Assembly: GCA_021234155.1 (NCBI GenBank)
Contig: JAJEKV010000486.1
Span: 110,553 to 174,552 of the forward strand
Direction: 5' to 3'
DNA: 64,000 bases
Origin: Isoetes taiwanensis
Lineage: Eukaryota; Streptophyta; Lycopodiopsida; Isoetales; Isoetaceae
Below, one piece after another: positions 10,741-21,405 of the stretch. The notes beneath the pieces were generated by a model. It did no database searches, had not been told where the DNA came from, and worked only from the letters and a program-made list of their open reading frames with translations. A program made the translations under genes and the position numbers. How positions within the stretch are numbered: the stretch's first letter is position 1; every line of letters begins with the position of its first letter.

Positions 10741-12270
10741 ACAGACTGTAACTACCCGACGATCATGGTAGGGAGTGTATACTTCAAACTCTTGGGCTGC
10801 CTGCTGGAAAGGAAATTGAGCGCATGGGCAGATTCACATGGGAAAAGAGCCACATGCCAAGCAGGATTCAGAAGAATGCACAACACTCTAGATCATTCTC
10901 TCACGTTGAGGGTGCTCATTGAAAAGGCCAAAAAACTAGGTAAGGCTTTGTTCCTTATATTTATTGACTTCTCTAAGGCCTTTGATACTGTACCTAGGGA
11001 TGGATTAGGTAATAGGATGGAAGAGCTTGGAGTTCCGATCTTAATCAGGGGTGCAGTATCCAAAATATACAAGGAAGTCATTGCACGGTTAGCAGATAAC
11101 TCAACTGAGATCCGTAGCACAATAGGTGTGAGGCAAGGCTGCCCTATGTTCCCGACACTTTTTGGGTTGTACATAGACGAATTGCAATTGTGGATGGAGA
11201 GGAACGGGCTTATAGGAACTCAACTAGGAGATTATGTGATCCAATTGCTGCTCTATGCATAGATGACGTAGTACTATTGGCAGACACACCGACAATACTC
11301 CAGAAACACTTGCAGACTTTGGGCGAGTTTTGCAAATCAAAAAAAGATGAAGGTAAATCTGTCCAAATCTAAGATTATGATATATGGCACAGTTAATAAA
11401 CCAAGTTTTACTTATAATGGAGAAGCATTATCTTGGAATAGAGTTTAGTACAGATTACAGATGGAGAGAATGTGCCAAGAAGCGGTTAGCAGGAGGGAAA
11501 AAGGCCCTATATGGCATGCTCTGGAAGTGCACAAAAGCATCGTTACAAGATTGGGGGCTGAAAAGAATGTTATTTGAAACTCTAGTTCAAACAGTTGTAT
11601 TATATGGTGTCCCGATTTGGGGATCAACACTATCTAAAGGGCTATGGAAACAGATCGAGTGTATTCAAAAAATATTCTTGCAGGAGGAGTTTGGAATTAA
11701 GCGGCAAACACCCTATCCTATAATGTTGGCAGAGGCAGGATTATTACCTTTGGAAGTGGAGGCACTGATCCAGACTATTAACTATGTGAACAGGTTATCC
11801 GCTTTGGATGAAAACAGACTCCCAAAGAAAGCAATGGATGTGACTAAGTCCGATAGCTGGTATAATGATATTTTTTCAATAAAGCGGGGGATAGGTAGAA
11901 CCAAGTTTACGATTCGGAGGTAGGTGTAATCGATATAGTGCAATCACTAGCCCCTGGCATATATGGGAAGAACCCGTACCAAAATGTCATATTACATGAA
12001 AGAGGTGAACTGATGTTGATATATTCGTGATCAAGCATACCTTCGTTTGGGATCTCACGGGTTTGAAGGCACATATAGCGTGGTATCGCATGAGCTCACA
12101 TAAGCTTCGTGATCGAGGTGGGTAGATGGACTGGTATCCCATGGCAGGAACGGATTTGTTCGATGTGCACAAATGGAGACATAGAAGACGAGGAGCATGT
12201 ATTTCTAGTATGTGCTGCGTATGTGGGACTCCGTGAGTTATATAATATTAATTGTTGTAATTTTCATAGT
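10741..12270 (+). pseudogene. LINE ORF2 reverse transcriptase and zinc-knuckle tail
   Basis: The product would reverse-transcribe the LINE RNA at a nicked target. Motifs in order: NYPTIMVGS (RT block), QAGFR, FIDFSKAFDTVPR (catalytic A box, 10960-11000), GVRQGCPMFPTLFGLYID (B/C region), then LYA and DDVVLLADTPTILQKHL separated by two extra bases at about 11260, which breaks the YADD box. After another shift come HYLGIEFSTDYRWRECAKK, VLYGVPIWG and LAEAGLLPLEVEAL. The tail RICSMCTNGDIEDEEHVFLV followed by CAA (12150-12215) is the CxxC..H..C knuckle. The start is outside or lost. Confidence 0.85.
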
Positions 12271-12383
12271 CTTTTAGACTTAGATCCTAAAAAACTAGGA
12301 TGTTACAAGTGAATACAAGTGAATATGTAAATGAAAAACAGTCGCTCCATGACCTCAAGGTCCTAAGGGGCGTGATAATACAA

Positions 12384-12403
12384 ATTATTATTATTATTAT
12401 TAT
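12384..12403 (+). repeat. (ATT)n microsatellite LINE tail
   Basis: Six or seven ATT repeats follow the LINE 3' non-coding end (…GGGGCGTGATAATACAA). They mark the 3' boundary of the element; host-like sequence GACGTACCCAAAGG follows. Confidence 0.8.
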
Positions 12404-12405
12404 AA

Positions 12406-12746
12406 TGGACGTACCCAAAGGACTGCATTATTTGAAGGGTATAGATGGTAACGCAACAGAGAAGAGAAATTCAGGTGGTGGGGCAACAAAAGGTACACTT
12501 TCATCTTCTCTCTAGACTTGCAACCTAGGAATCTATATCCTTTTCAACATCAACAAAATCAGCCTTTGCTTCATTTCGCTTTCCCATTTTCTTTTCTATC
12601 TATTCTTTGACCGTAACCAAGCAAGTGATTTGCACCGACATGGGCATGGTTCATAGGGATCTCAAGTCCCAAAATGTCCTTGTCAAACGAATCGCATATG
12701 AAGCAAATTCTTCTAAGCTTGAGTTGGAAGAAAATTTTGTCTCTAC
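12406..12746 (+). pseudogene. Protein-kinase-like host fragment, left half
   Basis: Reading across shifts gives DVPKGLHYLKG (kinase helix E) and, after about 180 bp, VICTDMGMVHRDLKSQNVLV (catalytic loop HRDLKxxN) and KLELEENFVS. The frame is cut at 12,746 by the copia element and resumes in the same frame at 41,170 (TYLKWNSLAVSEEAKDLI). No DFG motif follows in the expected place, so this is a fragment or divergent pseudokinase exon. The gene was already rearranged next to a LINE tail. Confidence 0.65.
12742..12746. repeat. Target-site duplication TCTAC (left) of Copia-1
   Basis: TCTAC immediately precedes the left LTR end and is repeated at 41,170-41,174 after the right LTR end. Removing the element restores an open kinase-like frame across the junction. 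Confidence 0.85.
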
Positions 12747-13095
12747 CGATAAAACCAGAGGCTTTTGAGCCCGTGAATTGAACCCAGGTAGGAATACCAC
12801 AGCTCAATATCCTACTCTTCTCCCTTTAAGGTTTTCACTTCACAATTATCCACACAGGATTCATCCGTATTAATCAGATTCCACAAAGGATTAAACAAAG
12901 TCTTCCACACAGAGGTTTAACCACAGAGGTTCAAATAGCATATAACATAGCAAGATGGGCACAAGATAATACTGAACAAAAAAAACCTGAGATGTTCTAG
13001 ATCCTCATACATCTACCACCGCCACGATGTCAAGGTTTCTGGCCACCGCCACGGCTATAAAATAAAACGGATTCTTCTTTGGGTAATGCAAAGAA
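12747..13095 (-). repeat. Copia-1 3' LTR, part 1
   Basis: The sequence from ATAAAACCAGAGGCTTTTGA to GTAATGCAAAG matches the LTRs at 40,579 and 47,845 from their CA end. It stops where the matching LTR reads GGGTAACGCAGCAACAATCC; the rest of that sequence resumes at 34,728. About 349 bp here plus 260 bp there equals the ~590-bp full LTR. Confidence 0.88.
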
Positions 13096-14644
13096 TCGGA
13101 CGTTCCAAAGACAAAGATACCTGGTCCCGTGATCGATAATCGTGATCGCCTCACACGCCAGACACTTAATTCGACCGACGTAAATGTACCCAACGGATAG
13201 CTGTGTAAGTAGCCCTTTGGGGCAACTTGTTAGATATGTTCATGTTATTAATGTGCACATGTGCACATTAATGTGGGCACACCTTCCATGTTGGCATATT
13301 TTGCCACCTAGCCATTAAAGGCAAGTGGGGCCTTTTCAATTATCCCACATGCCAAAATGGGTAATTGAAAACCCTAGCCTAAACCCCATGTCTATTTAGG
13401 GTAGGAAAACCTAGCTTGCTAGTTTTCGCCCTTAGGGTTTTAGAGCTCGCTTTTTTTCGCCCTGTGAGCCAAAACGCCTCCCGCATTAACGCCCTGCTTA
13501 ATCATGCGCCATTGGCCTCGAATTGATCTCGGACCGCCAGGATGGTTGAACTCAAAGTCGAGGAGCCACCAAGGATCAGATTTGGTCAATTTAATAGCTT
13601 AAACCGCCTTCTAGTCATAGAATCAGTAGGTTTAGACTATTAAATTGCCCATAGCGCCTATCTAGATCTTAGATTCGACACTAACAAAAGAACCTAACTC
13701 TATGATTAGATCTAGTTCTTTAGTTCTTCTGTGGATGTATTTGGATGATGTATCTCTGTGAACTCCTTGTATTGGGAAGGGGGTAGAGGCCCTAAAGCTT
13801 GTAGTTGATGCTCCTAGAGTAGCCTCTCTAGCACACCGTAGATTCGCCTATGCACAAGAACCACACCCGGTTGGGTGAAGGGGCGATGGGCTTAGAAGGA
13901 GGAGAGGTGGTTCGACTCTTTGAACCATCCCTATGGTGTGTTAGTGCTACTGTGGGATCATTGTGACTAGGTCTAATGGCTTACCACCGAAAGTGGGTAA
14001 GGCATGGGCTCGACACCCGGGGTGGGGTTCACCTTCCAATGGGTTCAAGTCAACACGGGCAAAGGGCCCTCTAGTCACCTTTGAGTCAAGATGTAGACCT
14101 CTGGAGGGAGTGATCCCTACCGCCCCATCGAATCGGGAGATGAAACCCGGAATAGCCCCCTTTTGGCTATGCGTCCGGCTGGGCCAAAGTCCCGACACTT
14201 TTCATAGCCTACTCGCAAAGTGTGCAATGGGAGGGGCGGATGGAGTGGACAACCCTATGCCATGTTCTTATGCCACCCAACTCCATTGCCATGAATTCGG
14301 CCCGCAATGAACTCGGAGACCCAAGCCACCACACCCCTTGAGTCCGAGCCTTGGGTAGGATTCCCTATGTGATGTGCCGACCATTGTCTATGCAGATAAA
14401 GTTGATATACCACCCCTCCGGGTGGATGGAGGATTCTCGCTGGTAATCGACATGTATGTTTACGCCCGGCAGCTCAGGTAGGCCCCCGAGGGAGACAGTA
14501 GAATGACACCTTCACTCTTCCCAATCGACTCGCTACGTAAAAAGTTGGATATGTGGAGGGCCCCCGACGCGATGGAGCCGGTGTGGGGAAGAACTCGCTT
14601 GTATACCTGCGGAGAGCAATTATTAACCAGTAGGGGACGCCATG
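13096..14644 (+). repeat. Gypsy-1 5' LTR
   Basis: It matches 33,172-34,727 along its length. The start TCGGACGTTCC corresponds to TGTGACGTTCC of the related Gypsy-2 LTR, so its first bases appear corrupted. The end GGACGCCATGC corresponds to GGACGTCACA of the 3' LTR. It contains a perfect 26-bp palindrome, an AAAACCCTAG box close to GTCTATTTAGGG, and a CTCCTTGTATTGGGAAGGGG block shared with the Gypsy-3 LTR. Confidence 0.88.
13247..13272. promoter_or_regulatory. Perfect 26-bp palindrome in Gypsy-1 5' LTR
   Basis: The 13-base half ATTAATGTGCACA is followed exactly by its reverse complement; centre CATG, two GTGCAC boxes. It is repeated unchanged at 33,327-33,352 in the 3' LTR although surrounding bases differ. 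Likely a protein-binding site in U3; function is inferred. Confidence 0.7.
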
Positions 14645-14645
14645 C

Positions 14646-14660
14646 TGGTATCGTGAGCAA
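14646..14660 (+). promoter_or_regulatory. Primer-binding site of Gypsy-1 (tRNA-Met type, altered)
   Basis: TGGTATCGTGAGCAATG follows the LTR end. It resembles TGGTATCAGAGC, complementary to the 3' end of plant initiator tRNA-Met, with CAG changed to CGTG. Gypsy-3 shows TGGTATCGAGCAATG at the same place. Confidence 0.75.
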
Positions 14661-14839
14661 TGTTCTTGGAGACCAAGAGCAAAGCAATCGACTATGTCCC
14701 AAAGAGTACTAACTTGATAGGATCCTCAAGCCTCAAAAGTGGGAAATTTTTTTCTCATCTTTGTAGTTTATGCTAAGCTAGTAACAATTAAGTGAATTGA
14801 ATTTAACAAGATTAAAAAGAATGAGCCAAAATTTTTCCA

Positions 14840-15260
14840 AGTGAGGTGGTCTCATACCGCTACCGGGTCATTTGAACCAAATTTTAGTTTTGAAGTTTAG
14901 GCGAAAGTCGTGAGACATCGAGCCAAGAACACCAAAACATGATGAATTTGAGAAAAAATAATGTGGTAAGGCTAATTCTAAGGTAGGAATTAGTTAGAAT
15001 AGCATGTTTTAATTACCTAAAAACCCTAGAAATTAGAGAGATTCATACCGCTACCGGTCGCAAAAAAAAAACATTAGTATTGGAACGAGGCGCAAGTCGC
15101 GGAGACCAATAGGTAGAAAAAGTCTGAAATAAGTATAAGTTTTAGCTAAGTTGGTGCCTTAGCATGTTAAAAAGAGCAACTTGAGTTTTGACCTAAAATT
15201 CCCAAGCTATAAATAGATGTAGAACCCCCTCATTTTTCGGCCCAAGCCCTAGAACTGGGC
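14840..15260 (+). promoter_or_regulatory. Promoter-like module A (paired hairpins plus TATA) before the H3 ORF
   Basis: Two ~65-bp units (CTACCGG at 14,860 and 15,051) are flanked by inverted GTCTCA/TGAGAC arms, the second one worn. A CTATAAATAGA TATA box follows at 15,207-15,217, 100 bp before the ATG of the H3-like ORF. The same arrangement recurs before the second ORF. Module function is inferred from the layout. Confidence 0.6.
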
Positions 15261-15316
15261 TTCTTCCCAACTTAGGCGCATCTTTTACGCTTTTATCCGA
15301 TTGACGATCCAGAAGC

Positions 15317-16591
15317 ATGGCCCGAACCAAACAGATCAAGGAAGCTGGCCAGCGAAACTACCCACTTAACGAGGGCGAGATCATCGGAAGATGCTTCGCG
15401 GAGAGGCTCGAGAGGGGGTCGTCACGGACGAGGAGCAAGACACGTCCGATCTGATTGATGTCTTCAACCAAAACAGCGGAGCAGACGAGGCCACATCACC
15501 AACTCCATGGACGAGGAGACGAGGGAGGTGTATGAAGAAATAGAAGGGAGATCCGCAGCATAGAACAAGGTAAGACCATTCCGACGACCCACCGAGATCC
15601 CGAAAGGTGATGAGCAAGGATGTGTCCGGAGCCAAGCAGAGGTAGCGCGTAATCTTAGAAGGTTCATCGAAAGTAATGAAAGCTAAGCAGTAAGAGAAAA
15701 GGAAGACAAAAAAGAGGAAAAGGGAGGAAGAGGAACAAAAAGGTGCAGAAGAGAAGAAGAAGGCGAAGGGAAGTTCGTGGTCGGGCACAAGGAGGACAAA
15801 GGATTGCCCGCCAAGGAAGAGGTCAACCCCAAGATTGTCATCAAGGAGCAAGCAACCCATCTAACCCCCAAACCCCGGACGACTAATTTCCGGGATGAAG
15901 ATTTTAACCCTAATGCCGCAGGTGGGAGCTCTTCTAAGCACCCGTGCAACGAAAGCAGAAGTACGAACCGAGTACCGCACCGGAAAGCAAAACCAAGAAG
16001 ACCAAGTGCAGTGAACCCCCTTGAGTACCCAGATGGGATAGAAAGAAGCAACCAATGACCCGCCCGAAGCCTACGCCACCGATTTGTGGTGAAGATTTAT
16101 GAAAGGAAGATGAGGGAGCACGAGGCATATATGAAGAAGTGGGAGGCCTACGAAGTATTATGAAGAAAAAAGTGGTCGTTCATCGAGGAGGGCTAATTAC
16201 CAACGGGCAACAAACCTTAAAGCCGCCACCACCAAGCCCAAGGTTCCCAAGCCACCACCAAAGAAGAAAGCCGGATAGAAAGGAGGTGGAGAGAAGAGCT
16301 TAAGGAGATTAGACACTTCCAACAGAAGCCACGGTCTCCCTAATTCCCCCAGGCCCCTTCTGCTTTGGGTTGGTGCGAGAAGTGATGCAGCCTCACGTAA
16401 CGGACTTTAGAGTCACTTTTTCACCGGGCAATGCAAGAGGCTACCGAGGCAAAAGATAGTGCAACATTTTGAAGATTCAACAGCCCGCGACTATCCACGC
16501 CTGCGGATAACCTTTAATGCGACAAGACATGAGTCTTGCGACCCGCATAAAGGAGAACGGGCCTTTAGAAACTTTTGTTGTAAATAATTAA
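15317..16591 (+). pseudogene. Retroelement-borne histone H3 variant with long N-terminal tail (Gypsy-1)
   Basis: The ATG opens MARTKQIKEAG; MARTKQ is the start of histone H3. A lysine/glutamate-rich tail of about 325 residues follows across shifted frames (KKRKREEEE, then PPPKKKAG). From 16,298 the H3 fold appears: LKEIRHFQQK (alpha-N), LIPPGPFCFGLVREV and TDFR (alpha-1), AMQEATEA (alpha-2 start), FEDS, TIHA, then LMRQDMSLATRIK (alpha-3). EIRHFQ and LMR.D recall plant CENH3; the loop-1 length looks canonical. It would wrap DNA in nucleosomes. Stops near 15,455 and elsewhere break the frame, but many lie at CAG/CTG-type sites that look like base-calling errors. It lies between PBS and gag, with its own TATA box. 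The family-level call is firm; CENH3 versus H3 is open. Confidence 0.85.
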
Positions 16592-17292
16592 AAATTTTTG
16601 TAATATAGAGCAATTTTGTGTACCTTGATGACATAAACTTGGTTAATTAGAGCAAATTAATAAGTTTTAGCTTTTTATTTCAGTGAAATAGGACATTTGC
16701 AAAGCCGAGACATGATGTCTCACAACCGCTACCGGGTCGCGAAAACTAAAGTTAGTATTGAAGCGAGGCTAAAGCCGTGAGACCTCGCCCAAACTTGACC
16801 AAAACAGCCCAAATCGGCCAAATAAGGGGTCAATTCTCACCGATTTGATGAGCCCATCACCCTTACACCATCGGGTTTACCCAAATTAGATACCTTTTGA
16901 TCGAAATGAGATCGATGTCTCTTACAGCTACCGGTCAAAGAACTAAAAGTTAGTTTTGAAGCGAAAGGCAAAAGCCGTGAGACCTCTTACCATTTCTTCA
17001 CCAGACTTGTCAAAGTCACCTTCAACCTATTGCATAGCATCTTTTAGGTAATCTAGCCTTGTTCAAGCATCCCATATAGTCCTCAAACTCCCATTTTGAC
17101 CTTAGATAGGCTAGAATTACCCAACCCTAGGAAATTTCAAGTCATCCAAAAATTAGGGTTTTCCCCTTTCTATAAATAGACCCCTCACTTCCGGATAGCA
17201 CCCTACAAATCTGCCCTCGCCCTTCTAGCCAATTTCTCAACTCCCCGAGGCCTTTGCAAACTGCTTGTTACCCTCTTCTCCGCAATTAATCA
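16592..17292 (+). promoter_or_regulatory. Promoter-like module B (paired hairpins plus TATA) before ORF2
   Basis: An AT-rich stretch like a 3' untranslated region (16,570-16,690) leads into two hairpin units: GATGTCTCACAACCGCTACC ... GCCGTGAGACCTC (16,714-16,786) and GATGTCTCTTACAGCTACC ... GCCGTGAGACCTC (16,913-16,986), 199 bp apart. CTATAAATAGA follows at 17,170-17,180, 113 bp before the ATG at 17,293. Unit sequence and TATA box match module A, so the module has been duplicated within the element. Confidence 0.65.
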
Positions 17293-18835
17293 ATGGCAAC
17301 TTCTCGATTTCCACAGATGGTACACACAAATATGCCATGTCAGCTGAGGCCGACACACTCAAATCTTCCGTGATCTTGAGGGAAGGAGGTAGATGTCCAA
17401 GCAACCTTGCACGCGACCCCAAATTTTATAGTAGAGTCCCGACCGAAGTTCCAAGCTAGGGTAGAACCAACTAGTGCAACTCCCCTTGTGTAGGCTATTT
17501 TGTTCCTAGAAGGGGCCCCTCGCGTAAAGATTGGACTATGTCCCTAACATCGCCAAATACCTCACAAACAAGGCGCATCGCGACACCAGCCAATGGTCCT
17601 AACTGCAATCAGACCAAGTACTTCTCTTCAACACCGCCTCGCAATCTTTCTCACCCACCGCGCGAGAACACTGGGGGGAAACCTCCATTCCCCATGGACG
17701 GGACCCATTGGCCAGCAAAGTTTAACAACGGCTCCTCACACAAGATGAACAGGAGCACAAGGGAAGGGAAGAAGACTCGGATGAACAGAATCAGAAGAAG
17801 AGGAAGACTATGTCGAGCTCGACCCAGGGGAAGAGCGGCGACAACAAGAGCAGGAGGGCAAGACTTTGAAAGAAGCCGTGAGGACTCTCGTGAGTCGCCA
17901 CCCCCCGGGTTAGGCATCACAAGCCTAGCTCCCATTATTGTCGAAGGTGAGGAGTTTCTCGCTCCTAAGCGACATTCAAAACCTCCCTGAGTGCGAGGAA
18001 AGGGAGTACCGACCTGAAGAGTTCTTCGCACCAACTGGAAATCGGACTTGGACGACTTCATCGTCCGAGGAGAATCCGACTTCCCTCCAAGTAAGGGAAG
18101 CCGACACTTACACGGGAGAGTTTACCTCGACATCCGCTTCACAAAGAACATCGGGCGCATTATGGAGGCGCATAAGGCCGAACAAGCTACCGACGGAGGA
18201 AGAGTTCCTTGCTCTTCGTGGAGCGGATGGGGATCCGCTATGCGACCTCAAACATCCTAACGGCAAGCTCGGTCAGCGTACCTCCCGGGGAGAATACAGC
18301 GAATTCGACCTGGAGGGCTTCCGTTGAATCGAGGACTCTGAGGAGCTCACCGGTGGAGGTTGATGACTTCGAAGGCATTAATGAGCTGGATACCGAGTGG
18401 TCGAGGGACCCGCCTCCGAACGCATTGAGTCACTTTCAGATATTACCGCTGGCGATGGATGGAAGAATATGATTTATCCACGCCAGTTCACCCCGTGAGG
18501 CGAGGAAGGAGTATCGTTGTCGATTGCACTCGTTGATGGGCCGACATGCATGCGGTTACATTCCCTTAATAGAGTATGCAATCCTCGTGAAGAGAGCTGA
18601 TAGCTTTTCGACGTCTTCGACCGCCATACCTTTACGGTAAAAGCAAGACCGCCGCTGGCGGCTTATACCTCCCAATCGAGAATAGAAGATTTGGCAAGAG
18701 CATTACAGGTGGATCTCCGGTAATGTTCTTAGGGAACTTGGGCCATTCAAAGGGGAACAGCCCAAGTGAAAAAGTTCCTGGAGGATAATCCATCTTACCG
18801 GCGACAACGGGAATGATTAGGCCGAGTTATGTCAG
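17293..18835 (+). pseudogene. Accessory ORF2 of Gypsy-1, product not recognised
   Basis: I do not recognise the product. The ATG lies after module B; the reading continues in shifted frames with TLKSSVI near 17,360, an acidic stretch DSDEQNQKKRKTMSS-like region near 17,780-17,830 (low complexity), PIIVEGEEFLA at 17,931, LDDFIVRGESDFP at 18,050, LPTEEEFLAL at 18,183 and EYRCRLHSLMGRHACGYIPL near 18,510. The relative in Gypsy-3 has collinear KPSVF, IVIGGEEYI and IISEEEFQQS with almost the same spacing, so this is a real gene of the lineage. A DNA- or chromatin-related role is only a guess from its partner, the H3-like ORF. Confidence 0.55.
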
Positions 18836-20440
18836 GGGATAGGTTCTATCGCATAAAAATTAAAATTCGGCGATAAAATTTTTCAAATTCGCAATTTGCC
18901 ACCCAAAACCTTTTTTTTTGTTTTTCTTAGTTTTTAGGGTTTTGTTGTTTTTTGATAGGTAGGCGAGGTTAGGTCCTTGATTAGGCCCTCGCTTGCCCCC
19001 CATTGTAAGGGCGAGCGATGGTGAGTGCCTTGTTTGCAATGGTGAGCTTGGCCTATTTTAGAAAAAATAATAATAATAATTTAAGCAAATAATAATTTAA
19101 GAGTAAAGTAAAAAAAAAAAAAAAAAACCAAAAAGAAAAGAAATTGGTTGCCTTCCTTAAACAACAAGCTGAGAGGGCTTTTTTAGGGTTGCGTGTTGCC
19201 AAGAGCATAGGCATGCCCCTTGCGGTATTGCCGCATTTATTTGCGCCATCGCAGGGTGGGTAACAGTGGCGAAGCTTAAAGGCAACTAGGGTCTCCCTTT
19301 AGTAAAGAGTATAACCCTCCTTACCGTTGTTGGCCTTGGTCCTGTGATTGTCGAAGGTGTGCGTTGTACTTTTATTAAGGGTTAGGAGAATGTTTTATCA
19401 ATTCACACCCTAGTTCGATGGTGTTGTTGATGAAAGTCAGACACTAATATAGGAGGCGGGCGTATGTTTTGATAAGCATTCGATTGGTCTCGTCTTTTGA
19501 AAAAGCGTGACCTAGGACAAGATGCAATGCATTTAAAACTTGCTAGCCTTGCATTTTGGAAGTGGGCTGGGCTATAGATCATAAATCGTGTTTTGGTCCT
19601 TTTATTTGTTACCCTATCCTTGGCCTTGCACATACATACTCATGTTAGGGTCTTAGTGTAGGAAGCATAAAATTAGTGTTTTGTTTTGGTTAAAGTGAGT
19701 TGATTTACCCTCATGTGCTAAGCACTAAATTGAAAGTTTTATCTTTGCTTGACTTGTAGGTGTTCTTTGTTGTCGGTTCGCGTATTATCGCGAAGTCGCA
19801 TTTTGCTAGCACGCTAGACAATCCCTTAAAACAAAAGTATGACTTCAGAAGAGAGGCGGAAGTTAACTTGCAACCAAATGTGGCATTAGTGTCTCGGATA
19901 GAGCCTTAACCCGGTAGAGGCATTGGCGTCTCAAACCACAGGCTCTGGCTGCAGCACGAGTCATCTTAGCGGCCTTGCCCGGCGTAAAAAAAGTAGACCA
20001 CAACAAGCATGGTCTACTTTGAGACCAATTTCATGAACTGGTTGTGTATGTCGGTACATTGCAATGCCTCATATTTCGGGATTTGGAATTGATTACTAGC
20101 GGTGAGGAAGGATGGCTAGACTACCATCTTGAGGGCTGGTAAAAGATCTTGAGAGGGCTTTTAAGCCGAATGATGGAGCTAGAGCACGAAAAGAGTGAGC
20201 AAAGAGAGGTATACATGGATAGTGGGTAATATTAGCGCGCACTAGGCAATATGATCCGCGAAGTTGCAAATTTGAGTAGTCATCGGCTTGAGGCTAGAGT
20301 TGAAAGAAAAAGCCGGCCACATGGAATGCGGCGTGGACCAAGAAAATTGAAGAAAGAGGCCCATCAACCCCCATCTTGTTAAGAAAGTGTTGGGCGCCAA
20401 ACCATAAAAGCCAAAGCGTCCCGAGGTGAGCAGAGATAGG
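18836..20440. other. Non-coding stretch inside Gypsy-1
   Basis: The stretch opens with A/T-rich sequence, has short AAT repeats (19,066-19,090) and a poly-A run near 19,110. I find no domain or terminal repeat. Gypsy-3 has only ~200 bp between ORF2 and gag, so everything from about 18.9 to 27.5 kb is probably inserted in Gypsy-1 (or lost from Gypsy-3). Confidence 0.45.
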
Positions 20441-20442
20441 GA

Positions 20443-21405
20443 GTGGGAAGCATTAGAGAAGAAGCGGATGCCAAGACTACTTGGTTTGCCATGGTAGATT
20501 CATCACAAATAATAAGCGGACAACGAATTGGTTACGGTTCATATGGTGCGGTGTATAAGTGCAATATTTTAGGGTCTAGTTTTATTAAGGATGAACCTTA
20601 TTGTGTAAAACTTCAACATAATAATTTTCAGCATAGTCTGAGAACCCAATAAGTTAGTGGAAGCTATCTTTGAAGAACATGAGAGTCGGGGAATGCAAGT
20701 TAGGCGCGGGTGTATATCTGTTGCATTGGTAGCACAACCGGCCTAGAAAGACAAGGCTTAATTTTCCTTTTTGGAATGGAGGTTCGTTGGCAACCTTCTT
20801 TACAAGTCATGGGTCCAATGCCTTTCTTGAGCTTGCATTTAAGTTGGGGGCTGTCCCCGAGTTGAGGCGGACTTGAGGCTGCTTGAGGGCCTTGAAAAGA
20901 AAAGAATTATTTGTTGCCTCTAGGGTTGGGGACTTAGCAATGTCATTGCGTAGCGAGACTCTGAAAGCTCCATCAAGAAAGATATTTGCATATGGACTTG
21001 CATCAGGGCAATATATTGCTCCATTTTGATTATGGAAAGGAGAAGGGATGTATTAATCCTCAGTTTGTATACATTGGCATTTGTGATTGGGGTGAATCGA
21101 GGTTGATCCCGCGAGGCGGTGGAGGTAAAAGCGATGGCATTACAAAGGGTATGGATGGCGAAGGTAAGAAAAGAATTGAGATGGAAAGGGCCGGGCATCC
21201 ATATATGCATGATGATCTTTTTGGTAGTGGCTCGAAGGCGGTGCACGCAAGGGTTGACTTTGATTTACAGGCAGCGTACATTGTCTACTACTTAGGCGAC
21301 TTTGCTAGTAAGCACTCCTACATGGAGTCAATAGGAAACTTGGAGCAACAAGGCAAGCATCGGAGAATGTGCGACTATTTGAAACATGCGTTGAGTCGCC
21401 AATGA
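20443..21405 (+). pseudogene. Divergent protein-kinase-like domain, cargo inside Gypsy-1
   Basis: The first frame has a glycine-rich loop RIGYGSYGAVYKC and a following YCVKLQH (candidate ATP lysine). After about 330 bp of broken sequence comes HMDLHQGNILLHFDYG, equivalent to the catalytic loop HRDLKxxN, and then YIGICDWGESRLIP, where DWG stands for DFG. Order and spacing match a protein kinase fold that would phosphorylate proteins. Residues differ from common plant kinases (HMDLH, DWG). It may be a captured host gene; the downstream coiled coil and zinc finger on the same strand could be part of the same gene. Frames are broken. Confidence 0.55.

Larger units (their letters stand above)
10660..12405 (+). 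mobile_element. LINE (non-LTR retrotransposon), 5'-truncated, with (ATT)n tail
   Basis: An RT domain, a conserved post-RT region and a CCHC-type C-terminal knuckle occur in order, and the element ends in an (ATT)n microsatellite at about 12384-12403, the simple-sequence tail typical of some LINE clades. The left end is not defined; homology begins within RT, so the copy is 5'-truncated. It lies directly upstream of a kinase-like host fragment. Confidence 0.85.

Noticed and set aside
15381-16128. Minus-strand frames up to 159 codons opposite the H3-like gene
   Set aside because: They are antisense to a gene with clear protein motifs, have no recognised domain and are explained by the biased codon composition of the K/E-rich tail.
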